64,000 nucleotides of DNA from Clusia tigrina (taxonomy: Eukaryota > Arthropoda > Insecta > Diptera > Clusiidae): contig OV050031.1 of NCBI GenBank assembly GCA_920105625.2, positions 214,079,194 through 214,143,193 on the forward strand, written 5' to 3'. The notes beneath the pieces are model-generated. The model did not search any database. It saw only the letters and a program-made list of their open reading frames with translations, and had not been told where the DNA came from. Position numbers and translations under genes: made by a program. Below, in pieces: positions 29,890 through 41,385 of this stretch. Within the stretch, counting starts at the first letter, position 1. Each line of letters opens with the position of its first letter.

Positions 29890-31180
29890 GTAGTCTCATT
29901 ATTTTGCTGTATATTTACGTCGGTGAGCTTTACAGGTGGACAGGTGCTAAGTTTAAGGAGGAACCTAACCTGGTCGGACTTTGTTTCATTTGATTTGATA
30001 CGCCAAATCTTTACGGCATTTAGTTAGTTTGTCGATACCTCTTTGAAGCTTAAGGGACGTCAGCTGTGGCGGGGTATCCATTGCCTGAATCTGGTCTCCT
30101 AGCAAATTTTTCAACGATAACTGCTTCGGGGGCAGGTTAATAGTATGTGTAAAGTAAGTATAGGATGGTATTCAGGCACTGCCTTGAGGTATACCGGCTG
30201 AACTTTCGCAGATTACAGACTGTTCTTCGCCTTGTTTTACAAAGATATATTTCGATTTTTAAGGTAAGATTTAATAAATTTGTAATAGTCGATCGGAAGG
30301 GTGTCCTTTATTTTGTAGAGTAATACGTCACAACACACGCGATCAAGAGCTTGAGATATATCGAAAAACTCTGTTGTACAGTACTTCTTTTCTTCGAGTG
30401 CTGTATGAATGCAATTTAGAAGTCTATAAATCTGTTCAACTGTGTTGCTTCTTGAAGCCGAATTTGTGGTTAGGAATTTGTTGTCGTTATTCTATTATTG
30501 GCGTCAACCTTTCGAGGAAAAGAGTTCCAAAATTTTGGAGGAAAAGGTTCCATAATTTTGGAGGCGGTCGACAGCAAGGTGATGCGGAGATATGACTCAA
30601 ATTTGTCTCTCGGGTTTAAGAATCATTTTTACTTGAGCCACTTTGCTTTGAGGGGGAACGAAGCCAGATAATAAACCAGCTTTGTGTATGTAAGTAAACA
30701 GTGTTGTAAGGAAAGTGAATCCCTCCACTGGGAGCTGTTTTAATAATTCTCCAGTAATGATACCTTATACGGGGCTCCTTAATTATTAGGGTTTTGATGG
30801 CTTCCTTGACTTCTCCTCTTGAAACATTTGTATATGGGTAGGGCCGTCTGGTGGATGTATACATAGATTCCTCTTACTCTTTGTGCAGTGGTAGGAGATT
30901 GTTCAATTTCGGTTGGAGTAAACATTCTCTCCAAATGTCGTGCATATCTTCATGCTTTTTCTATATCACTTTTTGCCCATTCATTGTTTTCCCTTCTGAT
31001 GGCAGATTTTGCCAGACTTGGCCTCTTTAACCGTTTAACGCTGTAGTTGAGAGTTGTGTTCTTTTGGGAGGTTCTCCTTGAGATCTTTTGAAGCATATTT
31101 GATGTTTTCTAGTCCCCAAAATATCTAGTCAGTTTTTGCCATTTTTTCTCATGGTCCTTTGTCTCATTCTCACGAAAGCT
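29890..31180 (-). mobile_element. Jockey-clade retrotransposon relic, RT region
   Basis: Read down from 31180, the minus strand gives the pre-RT part and then RT. Visible blocks are 'FVPPQSKVAQVKMILKPE', 'SRSNTVEQIYRLLNC', 'ALEEKKYCTTEFFDISQALD' (palm strand), 'YYKFIKSYLKNRNIFV' and 'CESSAGIPQGSA', then a worn 'LQRGIDKLTKC'. The YADD box itself is not legible. Stops and at least two frame changes are present. No 3' end or poly(A) is visible at the left boundary. Confidence 0.78.
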
Positions 31181-31266
31181 TAATAACTGAGAATTTCCAG
31201 TATTTTGGCATTGCTTCAGTAGATACTTAGATATACATAGAGAAGTTAAAGCTCTGCAGATGTCTT

Positions 31267-31740
31267 TATTTCAGACTATTATTGGAATATTTGTTAAGAT
31301 CTTTGATATTGTTTAATAGCACGATCGACTGCTGCATTCGCCAGGTGATTGTCTAGTACTTCTTACAGGTAATGTGGTCTACCCTATGCTTATATCAACA
31401 TTTGAACTGCACTTGACATTTGAATAGCTTCATTTGCGTAGTGATTGTATACAACTTACAGGTAATGTGGTCTGCCTTATACTGTTCAACCCTCCAGATT
31501 TCTTTCTTTCACACTATTATTGAAGTATTGTTTAGATCTTTCATTCCATGTACTGGCAAATAGCACGATAGAATGCTATACATGGCAGGTGATTGTCTAT
31601 TACTACTTGCAGGTAATGTAGTCAGCCCTATACTTATACTGTACTTGACACTTGAATAGCATGATTGAATGTTTCATATGTCAGGTGATTGGTAATACTA
31701 CTTACAGGTAATGTAGTGGGCCCTATGCTGCTCTGTATGC
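31267..31740. repeat. Tandem repeat of about 235 bp (two dimers)
   Basis: The motif 'caggtgattg', then 'tactacttacaggtaatgt' and 'gccctatgct', occurs four times (near 31350, 31435, 31590, 31685). Longer flanks ('actattattg.a.tatt', 'gttaagatctttgatattg') occur at 31275 and 31512, so the array is two copies of a dimer with a period near 235 bp. Confidence 0.75.
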
Positions 31741-33696
31741 GTTCTTTAACTTTGCTAACTAAGTAATGCGCATTACTTACACCTCCTCTCGAAACTGACG
31801 AAGTTTCTTTATGGATTACTTGCTAACGTTACTTTCAGCACCCTATTGAAAACTGAGCCCCAAACTGGTTCCTCACAATGTCACTCCCCTCTTAAACTAT
31901 TTCCATTCACTTTAAGTGTTACAAGCAATTTTTTTTGTGAAGTTTTTTACACACACTTCGATGTAAATTCTCATTCGCACAATAAATCACACAGTTCTCA
32001 ATGGCCTGACAAAAGCGTTAAGCAACTAACTCGTTTCTTTCCTTTATGCTTCTTTCACGGCGCAATTGCTTTTGTTATTATTTATTGCAGTTACTTTTGT
32101 GCCATGCTTGACTATTTTGCACACAATCGCAATTCGCAGCGCTCTGCGGACGCACACACCGTCATCGGCAGAGCCCTATGCAAAGTGTTGCTGAGTACGG
32201 CCGGCAGGAAGAATCACAGTGGCCTGCCAGAAAAGTGCGTTCCGATCGACGTGCCGTGCCGTGCTGCGGCCGTAGGCGGTGCAGCGCATTCATCAATACG
32301 CAAACTGCACACTTTTGCTTAAGAAGTTTTGATTTGTTGTTGCCGATAAGCCGTAAGTCAAGAACTAACTAGCATTTGGCATATAAGGCAATCAAGAGCG
32401 TTTTATCTGATGCCTGAGCGCGTACTTGCGGCGGGTTCTTGGGTCTACTCAGGCAGGACGTCAGCGTGCCAGACCAACGGACGAGTACTCTCGCATAGGG
32501 TAACAGAGTCGCGTCGCTTATTGCCAGCGATAAGCGGCAAACTAGAACAATATTTAATGTGTTGTTATATGCCACAGATTAGATTGCCTGATTGTTATTG
32601 GGAATGGTCACAGGCCAGGCTAACAAAAGCGCACACAAACACACACAAACACACACAAAAGGCATTCATAGTCCCGTCCGCAGCCACAGGAAAGCATTCG
32701 TTTGGCAAATAAGTGCGTTTTATGCGATTTGTTTGCTGGAAATTTGCATAAACTTGCATTGAATTGAAGCGCAAAAATAGCACACGAGAAATTTGAGAAG
32801 CAGAACTTTATTTATGCGGCCACATTTTCCACCTTAATGGGCGTATTTAGAGCGGCTTCCTTCACCTGTTCTTTGACTGTGGCTTAATTAATTGCCCGCT
32901 AACTAGCTCATTAGCATCAGAATGGAGCCTCATTTACATGGAGGCTTAATTGCTAACATAACTTTCACCATTGTAGATGTTTATCTGTGGTTTTAATGAA
33001 TGCCAAAGTCATTAAGAATTTTGATATAGCAATTAATAAAGAGGGCCGAGAGGAGAGCAAGAATTAATAAGATTAGAGATGTGAGAACATTTGACATAAA
33101 GAATATCAGTGTAAATGATTGATCAAAAGTGGAATCAAAAATATTGCCTGAGTTTTGAACATGAATGTGGGAAAATATAACTAATTTATAAAATGGGTTA
33201 TTGTGTTTGAGGAACAATTAGTTTGAAACACTGCTAGACTGTTAGAAGGCCTGAATATTAAGTCTTAAATTCTGTATTTGTATTGGCAATATCGGAGTTT
33301 ATTCGGATATCAGAGTGCTAAGGCAGTAGAAAGTGATGAATGTTTATATATTATAAAGTTAGGGTTGGGAAAATGTGGGTTGCTTTTGGGTAATAATTAA
33401 AATGATGACATTCTTCAGGGAATCATGTTAATAATAAAGTGGTCCTGGTTATTCCCGACTAATCTGAACAGGCGACAATTGACCATTGAAAATGTAAGTA
33501 ATGAAATATACTGCCAGCTTTCTAATTTCGTGATTCTTGCTCATACTTGTAATCCAAGAAGAAAAAAGAACTGTGAAGTAAAACCCATTCTCAAAGGTTC
33601 CAAAGTTGCTTTCCTAGTGGCAAGTATAAAATAAACTATTTTAGAAAACTTTTTTTTAACGCTTTCTACAAAGAATGAGGCTATTTCTGACAATAA
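31741..33696. other. No gene recognised; CA-rich repeat at 32631-32658
   Basis: A plus-strand frame at 31846-32322 is 158 codons long but begins at a non-ATG codon and has no recognisable domain. The GC-richer part 32150-32560 is open in several frames on both strands. 32631-32658 is an 'acacacaaac' repeat. The rest is AT-rich. Confidence 0.4.
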
Positions 33697-33764
33697 CTCA
33701 CAAAGAGGCCAAAAATTTTCACTAAAGAGGCCAAAAGTTCTCACTAAATAGGTCGAAAATACTC
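33697..33764. repeat. 22-bp tandem repeat, three copies
   Basis: Units resemble 'tcactaaagaggccaaaagt' plus two bases. They start near 33697, 33719 and 33741. Confidence 0.8.
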
Positions 33765-34539
33765 ATTGTAGCGTGAATTTTTGCTGCACATTCATTCACA
33801 ATTATAATTAATATCCAAACTGAAATATAATTCAGTAATGCTGCAGTATAATGCCGCAAATAATTGTGTTTAGGAGCCTAAGGCGTTCAAAGATAAACAT
33901 TAAAAAAGTGTTGAAAGATACTCGATCAAGTGCATGAAAAACCATCAACGCTTAATCCTTTATCCATACTCCCTTATGAAATATGCAAATTAGCATGAGG
34001 ATCAGGGACCTTAATTGTAGTTCACAGCAGCCATAATACGAGCACTTGCCACAGATGATTGCAGTTCATAGCTGGGTTAATTTCCTTGTGTAAATTGCAG
34101 GATGTTTTTCGCTTGTTGGCTGACGTCAGTATAGGCAGCGCATGATAATTCCGATAATGATGATCATACACTCAGCAGCAGAGATGGCCTTAGGACTCGC
34201 TGGATAAGGGTTTTCTCCACTATATTTGTCTATGCAGATGAGGACAGTTGTATAAGAAATGGGAAGTGACTTATCTGAATACTGAATAAAACTCTGCCTT
34301 ATCGCTATCATCAGCACTTTATATGAATAGTTGGCTGAATAGGTGGGATTACTTTTATAAGGCCATTTACAACTGTTTATAAATGAAAAATCGAAGTCCA
34401 AAGCCATTTGTATCACATATAAACACTCTGAAGGCATACTATAATGTATAAACTCACCTACCATGACATATGTACAATTGTGAACGTGGGACTTTAAGCA
34501 TCCTCACATAACCGGATTGACACTAGTCCAAATAGCTTT
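33765..34539. other. No gene recognised
   Basis: AT-rich. A 112-codon minus-strand frame (34126-34464) is open but has no family signature; chance cannot be excluded. Confidence 0.35.
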
Positions 34540-34905
34540 CCTTCTATTGAAGACTAGTTAGAAGGTAGGTTGAGTGGGTACACATCAGCACACTTAGACC
34601 TATATCGGCTCTTCTGAGCAAAACACAAATCTCGCTCCCTCTCCCAAGTCCAGCCATTTGGAGCTTCTGATAAAGTCATTGATGGGCCTATATTTTATTT
34701 GAAATGTGCCCCGGAGGCAAGGATGTGTTCGCCCAGGAAAGTATTAGTCTTCTTGAACAGGGCTGAATACGTACATATCAGGTATTTAAGAGACTATTTT
34801 TCCTCCTCATCCATGCAATTCCAAATTAATTTGAGGCGATATCTTATCTCCTGGCTTGAGTATCAAGAGTCCTGTGTCCCATTAGGACGATTTATTTTTA
34901 TGTTT
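34540..34905 (-). mobile_element. LOA-like 3' tail, heavily decayed
   Basis: The minus strand around 34850-34700 reads 'CMDEEEK', then 'SLKYLICTYSALFKKTNTFL' and 'GEHILASGA', the terminal knuckle of a LOA-type ORF2 with several stops. The neighbouring 'aatgggacacaggactcttga' corresponds to the 'TGHW.LD.H' segment. Confidence 0.6.
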
Positions 34906-35074
34906 TTGTGAAAATTAGTGTCTAGCTAACTGTTCCATTACTGACTAGGGTTCAGTGAAACAAAACCCTGGCGTTTAGTTTCTTGTCAATCGGTCTATTA
35001 CAGGGCTCTATGCACCAAATCTCTTCAAAACTGCAGCGTCTTATAATTTAACCCTATATGTACATATATACTAA

Positions 35075-35697
35075 TTAGGTTAGGTTAGGTTATCGTGGTA
35101 GTCGGTCTACAGATCCACTCACTCTGAACACCTTGGGTCCATTGTGATACCAACGTGTAACAATGCACCTCTGATTTACTCGTCAAACTATTTCGAAGCC
35201 CTAATTAAGCGCAGGATTTGTTTGAACTTCGCGCCGGACACTTTCGTAAGAGAGTTGAAAGCGTATTTGCTTAAAAAGCCCGCTCTGGTTCTAGCCAGAG
35301 TGGGGCATCTACAGAAGAGATCTTCTAGAGTCGCCTCCTCATCCCCACAGCTTCTGCAGTATTCATGAGAGAATACTCCCAGCCTTTGAGCATGCCTGTC
35401 GAATAGCCAATGACCAGTTATACAAGCCACGACCTCAGTGATATCTTCTCTCGACAGGGCAAGCAAGTCTCTAGATTTCCTCCCATTAAGTTCCGGCCAC
35501 ATTAGCCTGGTTGTTAAGCTAGTGCCCTCGTGTGCCCAAGAGCCATTGGCCTCACGCACGACCCTATCCTTCAGCATCAGTTTACAGGGGGCAATTGGTA
35601 TTACAACACCGCATCTGTTTGTGCATGAGGGAAGGTTGGTGCCCCGTCTGGGTAGCTCATGAGCCCTACAGTTTCCCTCAATATCCATATGCCCCGG
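35075..35697 (-). mobile_element. LOA-like 3' tail with long intact frame, 5'-truncated
   Basis: The element begins at 35697 in the middle of the RNase H 'PGH' turn and runs to a 3' untranslated end with 'ccattgtgatacca' and 'ggttaggttaggttatcg' near 35075. It abuts an AT-only 'tatatatagatata' stretch at its truncated end, a usual look for a truncated insertion. The short list of changes suggests it is among the youngest LOA-like pieces here. Confidence 0.85.
35188..35688 (-). pseudogene. ORF2 C-terminus (RNase H end, linker, zinc knuckle), 166 codons open
   Basis: The uninterrupted frame begins inside 'HMDIEGNCRAHELPRRGT', the last strand of RNase H. A linker follows ('VVIPIAPCKLMLKDR', 'LMWPELNGRKSRDLLAL'), then 'VVACITGHWLFDRHAQRLG', the knuckle 'CRSCGDEEATLEDLFCRC' and 'LARTRAGFLSKYAF'. 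It ends at a stop at 35188. The part is functional in appearance, but the rest of the protein is missing, so it is a truncated remnant. The ATG is internal and not a true start. Confidence 0.85.
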
Positions 35698-37089
35698 AAT
35701 ATATATAGATATATATAGATATATATATCATACTATCTTCCTGATAGTATGAGAGATATAGAAAATAATACTAATGATATATTATGTCTGATATATTTAT
35801 TGTTTTATATATATTTTATATTTATGTTTTACATATCTTTATTGTCTGAAAGTTTTTATATCCGAAATTAAGAGCGACCGCAAGCTCTAAACACATTCTT
35901 GAACCGATCTGCGGGCACAATAAATACCCGAATTTGCTTAAAATCTCAGTGGAACTCATATTAAAAGAATTGAAAAGGTGTTTCCTTTAGTTTTGAGTTT
36001 TCTAGTCGTGTTTCTCTGCGACTGCAGGTGCTTTTATCCAAACAATCGCACAGTAGCTTACCTTGGAATATTTCTGTCAGTCTTTATCAACCAAAATAAC
36101 AAGCAATGTGAGAAAAATTTTTATATTTTGCACCTTTAATGCGCTGATTTATTATTCCTTTGGGTTTACTTCGCTTTTTTTTGCATATTTAAGTTATTTA
36201 AAACCGCGTTTGCATCTGATTTATGTGTATTTTCTGTCACATTTCTGGGCATTGTATGCAAAATTTACTTCCACCTGTAAAAGACTGGTATTGTTGGTAT
36301 ACGAAAACTTGGAAAAGTTTTGGTGTAGTGACGAGAAACAGAATAATTTCCATGAAATTCATGTTAAATAGTAAAAATAAATAAAATTTGATGGAAAGAT
36401 TCATGCGAATGAGTGTGATGAGATTCATAGTGAATATAAAATATAAAGGATGTCTCAGCCACTGAATGCACTATTCACACAGTTTCGTAACTTGAGATGT
36501 ATACTTGATTTATTGCTATGAGTATTCATTATACTAATATAAAAGTATATACAAAATAATAGGAAAAGGATCTTTGCACCATTACATTAAAGCAACTATC
36601 GACCGTAGTTTTGATACGATTACAGGCAGGCTATTGTTTGGGATATACTCGGAAGCATACAAGTAACTGAGTTTCTTAGGTTCATAAATGAGTCAAATAG
36701 GATTGAAAAAGCTGTAACTTCCCTTTCACAATCATCTATACCAAACCCCCCAGGCTTAGAGTACAATGGACATCAATGCGTGAGTGTTTGGAGACTTCCT
36801 TCTTCAGCGGTTCTACGGCTTACCTTACTTCAATTCTACTTCTATTCTGAACGAGTGTATACTAAAAATAGGTAGCATAACTCAACTGTGACTTACAACT
36901 ACGGTCTTATCAAACATTTAGCAACTGAAATAATGGATTTAGATCCTCTATAACATACAAAATACATCACGGGTGGGTTAAATCCAGTGACCACTTCTGC
37001 ACTGATGTATACAAGATATGTAAAAAAGTTTCTCATAAGGGTGGGATATGACAGTTATTACTCATGTGATAGTCTAAAGGAGTAGGACA
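35698..37089. other. No gene recognised
   Basis: 35698-35850 is almost pure A/T with 'tatatatagata' repeats. 36063-36371 has an open plus-strand frame rich in Phe/Tyr/Leu with no domain. 36550-37080 contains nothing I can name. Confidence 0.4.
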
Positions 37090-37535
37090 CAGAATAGCTA
37101 GACTAACCTAGTCGCTAGAGCTCAAAATATATAACCTCTTTAAATAGACAAAGTATAGGTACAGTCATAAGTCTCCTAACGGGACACTGGACCCTGGATA
37201 GTCATGGAAATAGTTTGCCTCCAATAACTTCTGCAGGAGTTACATGGACGAGGAGGAGCAAGAGTCCATTGAACATCTGACATGCACGTGTCCAGCGCTG
37301 TCTAAGAGGTGATACAATTTCCTGGGTGACTACTTTCTGGACTCTTTGGGAGATATTCCAAATAAGAAAATAAACTCCATCAACTGCTTCATAAAAATCT
37401 CCTTCAATTGCTTCATAAAGAGCTCCCAATGACTGGTCCTTTGGGAGGGATTGGGACTTGTGTCTCATGCGGTATCACAAAGGGTCAATCATGGCCCAAG
37501 GTTGCCCTTCTGCCGACTGCTAAACCTACCTACCT
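37090..37535 (+). mobile_element. LOA-like 3' tail, family C copy 1
   Basis: The plus strand reads 'SLNRQSIGTVISLLTGHW', shifts frame, and continues 'DEEEQESIEHLTCTCPALSK', 'FLGDYFLDSLGDIPNKK' and a stop. The 3' untranslated part ends 'ctaaacctacctacctacc'. It aligns with family C copy 2 at 56205-56602. An internal near-duplication of 'ctccatcaactgcttcataa' occurs at 37376-37420. Confidence 0.82.
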
Positions 37536-37644
37536 ACCTTGTGCATGTAAGGCACCAACTGCCACGCCTACTTATAGTTAGAGTTCCACTATATGGAAAC
37601 TGCATGTATGTAGTTCTTTCATATCAAGAGTCATGTTTAGGTTA

Positions 37645-37915
37645 GCTTAGGTTAGACTGGCCGGCCGTGAAGACCACACATAGCTCCCTTGCGGTGACAG
37701 ATGGATACCCATTTAAGAGTTATAGTATAAATCGTTGAGCAGGGAGACGCTCTTAGCAAATCTTAAGAGAGAAACCACCCCTAGTTGTGCGACCTCTTCT
37801 AGTCGTTCAAACCAGGGGGCTCCCAGATGTGATAAGCGCGTTTTAGATATTGCGGAGCATAGGCATAGTAGATGCTCCAGAGTCATGTTTAGATATAATT
37901 TAATTTTATCCAATA
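37645..37915 (-). mobile_element. Non-LTR 3' tail, family G2 copy 2
   Basis: The minus strand encodes 'TLEHLLCLCSAISKTRLSHL' and 'GAPWFERLEEVAQLGVVSLL', the C-terminal half of the knuckle domain, open to a stop at 37713. The 3' untranslated end has 'tgtgtggtcttcacggccgg' and then 'ctaacctaagctaacc'. It lies about 100 bp right of the family C tail, in opposite orientation. Confidence 0.8.
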
Positions 37916-38134
37916 TTATTTGGGTTTATAGTTCATGCGCATATGCTATACCTAATGATGTAGTCTCTCGTAGTTGATTCTAACTTTAAATTTCGATACT
38001 AGATATTCTATATGTTTGCTCTACACTGAAATAATAAGTTACCTTGTTCCTCAATATGGTTAACATGGGAACAGGAAGTTATTTATAATACGACTTCTAA
38101 GAAAAGTATTGGCCTCGTTCGTTGTAGCCGAAGA

Positions 38135-38530
38135 TATCGCTTTTAATTGAACTCATTAAGTAATAGAGAAGCAGAGCCCTCTCTCGATGAACGAACATAA
38201 CGCTCTTGAATTCCATCATACTTTCCGTGTTAAACGGCTCTGAAACGTGGACAATGACTAATCTACTAATGATGAGAGGCTGTTGGAAGCACTCGAGAGG
38301 AAGAGACTTCACAAGATCTATGGTCCAATAAGCATGGACGACGTATAGCGAAGAAGATAGAACGATCAGCTGTGTGAGCTGTAAGCCGACACTGACATAG
38401 TCAATCGCATAAAAATGTAGGTGGCTAGGTCATGTTGTAAAGCGGAGGACCCTTCAAGAGTGGCAAGCCCACTGGAACACATCTTCAAAAGGCCATTGGA
38501 CAAGAAGCCTGATCCCAAATGTTCAGCAGT
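38135..38530 (+). mobile_element. RTE-clade retrotransposon 3' part, copy 2
   Basis: Contains 'LNGSETWTMTN', a worn 'DERLLEALERKRLHKIYGPI', 'ELYAD' and 'RWLGHV', the end of an RTE ORF. It aligns with the copy at 17.4-18.2 kb but lacks its internal duplication. Frames change several times. Confidence 0.8.
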
Positions 38531-39055
38531 GGGTAAGCAGGTCACATGATAGGGTGAATTATCATGTCACACAACTGCTAACAGAACTTGGAGGTTTTCG
38601 GGCATACCTGCACAGATTCTACATGGAGGAATCCCACTACTATGCAAACTGTGAGAGATACAGAGATACAAGTTGCCAAACATGTATTCTTCTATTGCCC
38701 ACTTCAGAGAGGCACTACAAGAAGTGTGTGGAGAGTCCCTTATGCCCGACAATATAGTGCAGCATATGCTTGAGAGCCCGAAGGCTGCGGTGTGTGACAC
38801 TACCGCCGCTATTATGAAAGACCTCCACCACCCGGAGTGGCGAAGACGGGTAATGGAAAATAGCTAGAAGGGGTCCGCTGACCATACTACTAAACCAACC
38901 CGTAACAGCTACTTCCTTGCGGCGGTCCCGCGGGTGCAGCCCGCGATGGAGATGGTTTTTAGTGGGCAATAAACTCACACTACTGGTGCCGCAATGCGAC
39001 CAGCGTCTCTTTGAAGATTTCCACCTCACAAATACTGTCCACTAATCCCAAGAAT
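38530..39055 (+). mobile_element. R1-clade retrotransposon 3' end
   Basis: The plus strand gives, across three frames, 'NYHVTQLLTELGGFRAYLHR', 'KHVFFYCPL' and 'MPDNIVQHMLESPKA', then 'HHPEWRRRVMENS' and a stop at 38867. This is the C-terminal knuckle of R1/Waldo-type ORF2. The 3' untranslated region has 'ggcggtcccgcgggtgcagc' and 'ggagatggtttttagtggg', typical of that clade in flies. At least two frameshifts are needed. It directly abuts the RTE fragment. Confidence 0.8.
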
Positions 39056-39989
39056 GCCCACTTAACCCGAAGTAATGACACCATTAATACTCCGCTTAGT
39101 AGAAATCACTTCAACATTCAATCTTGATACTAACAACTTCCTAAGTAGTATCTATATTGATTACATTACGCGATTTGTGCAGCACAGATTTGTGTGGACC
39201 ACAATCAAAAATGCACCTCCGCAATTTGAAGAAAATATTCATACTCTTAAGTCAAAACAGCCGCTCACTAGACCGGATAAACAAACACCGAATCAACGCC
39301 GCTGCTGAAAAAACTTCACAATGGCATAATATACACAATGCTGACAGGAACACATATACACATTGCATGCAGATCCACTGAAGCCATTGACAAGGGAGAC
39401 ACATTAAAACGAGATAAGAGATAATTCAGTTAAGGACCCGAGTGACATAAAGAAGAAACGGCAACAGAATCAGCCAGCAGTACAAAAACAAAGTCAACAA
39501 ACGAAGTTGTAATAGATTAACTACAGAATTTAACGACAGAAAATGAGCGTTTGGCGACAGAATAGAACAAACAACTCATCGTATGCAACAGAAATTTCTC
39601 TAGATATAATAATTGTCTCTTCTGTTTCTGTTACCGCTTTTATTGTATCTCACTCTTCACCTTTACTTTTTACGTTGTGATCAGTCATGTTTATATGGGT
39701 CCACTATCAGTATACTCGCTTGTTTGTTGGCTTAGTGCTTTCAAGTGCCGAGATTGTACTCGTAATATATCAGCTTCACTTTTGTCTCCAATCCGCTTTA
39801 CGAGTGTGATCAAGTATCTGTGGGATAGTTTCCCTCCCGTAGCACTAAAAATAGCCATAAATTTTGTCAGTTGAGTTGTTTGCATAATTTATGGACCTGT
39901 TTTAATTGTTATTTTATATTTTTATAATTTTTTCCAATTCAATTATTATACTTTTATGCATTCAACTGGCTCCGGTGGCATTGTTTGTT
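39056..39989. other. No gene recognised
   Basis: A-rich then T-rich non-coding DNA; no supportable feature. Confidence 0.4.
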
Positions 39990-41385
39990 TCTATGGATTA
40001 ATTTTTTGTATAGACATTTTTTTCCCCTTCTTTTTTTGCAGCAAGTTTATTAATATTTTTTTTCTTGATTTTTCCTGTTTTTCTGCGGTTTTTCGATTGT
40101 GTTTCTTGTACTTTTATTTGTTTTTCTTGTTTAGATTTTTTTAAGATTTTTTTTTTTTTTTGGTTTTGTAAGGTTTTTGTTTTATTTTTCTTTTGTGTTG
40201 ATATTTTATGTTGCTTATTTATGTTTTTTGAATCATTTTTCTGCTGTGTTGATTTTTTTTTTATTTCATTTTTTGTGTTAATATTTCATTTTTGCTTTAT
40301 ATTGTTGGTTTTTTTAAATATTTTTTGTTTTTGTTTTCTTGTTTAGATTTTTAGAAATTTTGTTTTCCTCTTTTTTATGTTTTTCTTTTCTGTTGATTTT
40401 TTTTATATTTTTATTTTATTATTTTATATTTCCTTTTGCCTTTCTTATGTTTGGTTTTTTATTTCTTTTGTTTTTATGCTTCCTTCAATTATTCTAATCT
40501 GTTTTTTTCTTTTGCTTTTCTATGTTTTTTTTATGGTTAAATTTTGTTAGATTTTGTTCTTTTGCTTTTTTATATTTTTTATAAATTTTTTTGTTTAGAT
40601 TTGTCTCATTTATTTTTTATGTTTCCATTTGTTTTTCTAATGTTTTTCTTTTGTATATTTCCTTTTGTTTTTCTTATGTTTTGCTTTCTTATGTTTTCCT
40701 TTATTTTTCCACTGTTTAGTTTTCTTATGTTTCCTTTTGTTTTTCTAATCTTTAGCTTTTTATGTTTCCTTTTATTTTTCTAATATTAAGTTTTTTTCTT
40801 TTGCTTTTTTATGTTTTGTTTTATTTTTCTTGTTTAATTATTTTTCTTTTGCTTTTTATGTTTCGTTACGTTTTTCTTATGTTTGGATAATTAATTCTCT
40901 TGCTTTTTTAATTTCCTTTTAATTTTCTAATGTTTTGTTTTTTTCTTTTGCTTTTTTCAAGTTTTTTTTATTTATTTTTTTCTATTGCTTTTTTATGTTC
41001 AAATTTTGTTAGATTCTCTTCTTTTGTTTTTTTTATGTTTTTTAAATTTTTTTTTTATTGTTCCCTTTCATTGTTTAAGTTTCCTTTTGCTTCTCTTATG
41101 TTTATATTATTACTTTTCTTATGTTTCCTTTCATTTTCCGAATGTTTTGTTTTTTTTCCATTTTTTGTGTTTTTTATGTTTAAATTTTCTAAGATTTTTT
41201 CTTTTTACATTTAAAAAAAAAATTTTTTCTTTATTTTTTTCTTTCATTTTTTATGTTTTCTTTTGTTTTTCTCATGTTTCACTTTTTATGTTTCCTTTTG
41301 TTTTTCTTGTCTTTAAGTTTTTTGTTTGTTTGTTATTTTTGCTTTTCTTATTTTTGTTTTTCTTTTACTGTTTTTGTTTCTTGTT
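39990..41385. repeat. T-rich 1.4-kb tract of degenerate 'TTTTCTTATGTTTCC' units
   Basis: The top strand is overwhelmingly T, with recurring 'ttttgtttttcttatgtttcc' type phrases of irregular length. It looks like an eroded tandem array with strong strand asymmetry. The long Phe/Leu-rich frames across it, up to 213 codons, follow from TTT and CTT codons and are not genes. A GT run follows at 41390-41408. Confidence 0.85.

Noticed and set aside
31846..32322. 158-codon plus-strand open frame
   Set aside because: It starts at a non-ATG codon, has no recognisable motif and lies where several frames on both strands are open.
34126..34464. 112-codon minus-strand frame
   Set aside because: No family signature and high Ile/Ser/Tyr content expected of AT-rich DNA; not enough to call a gene.
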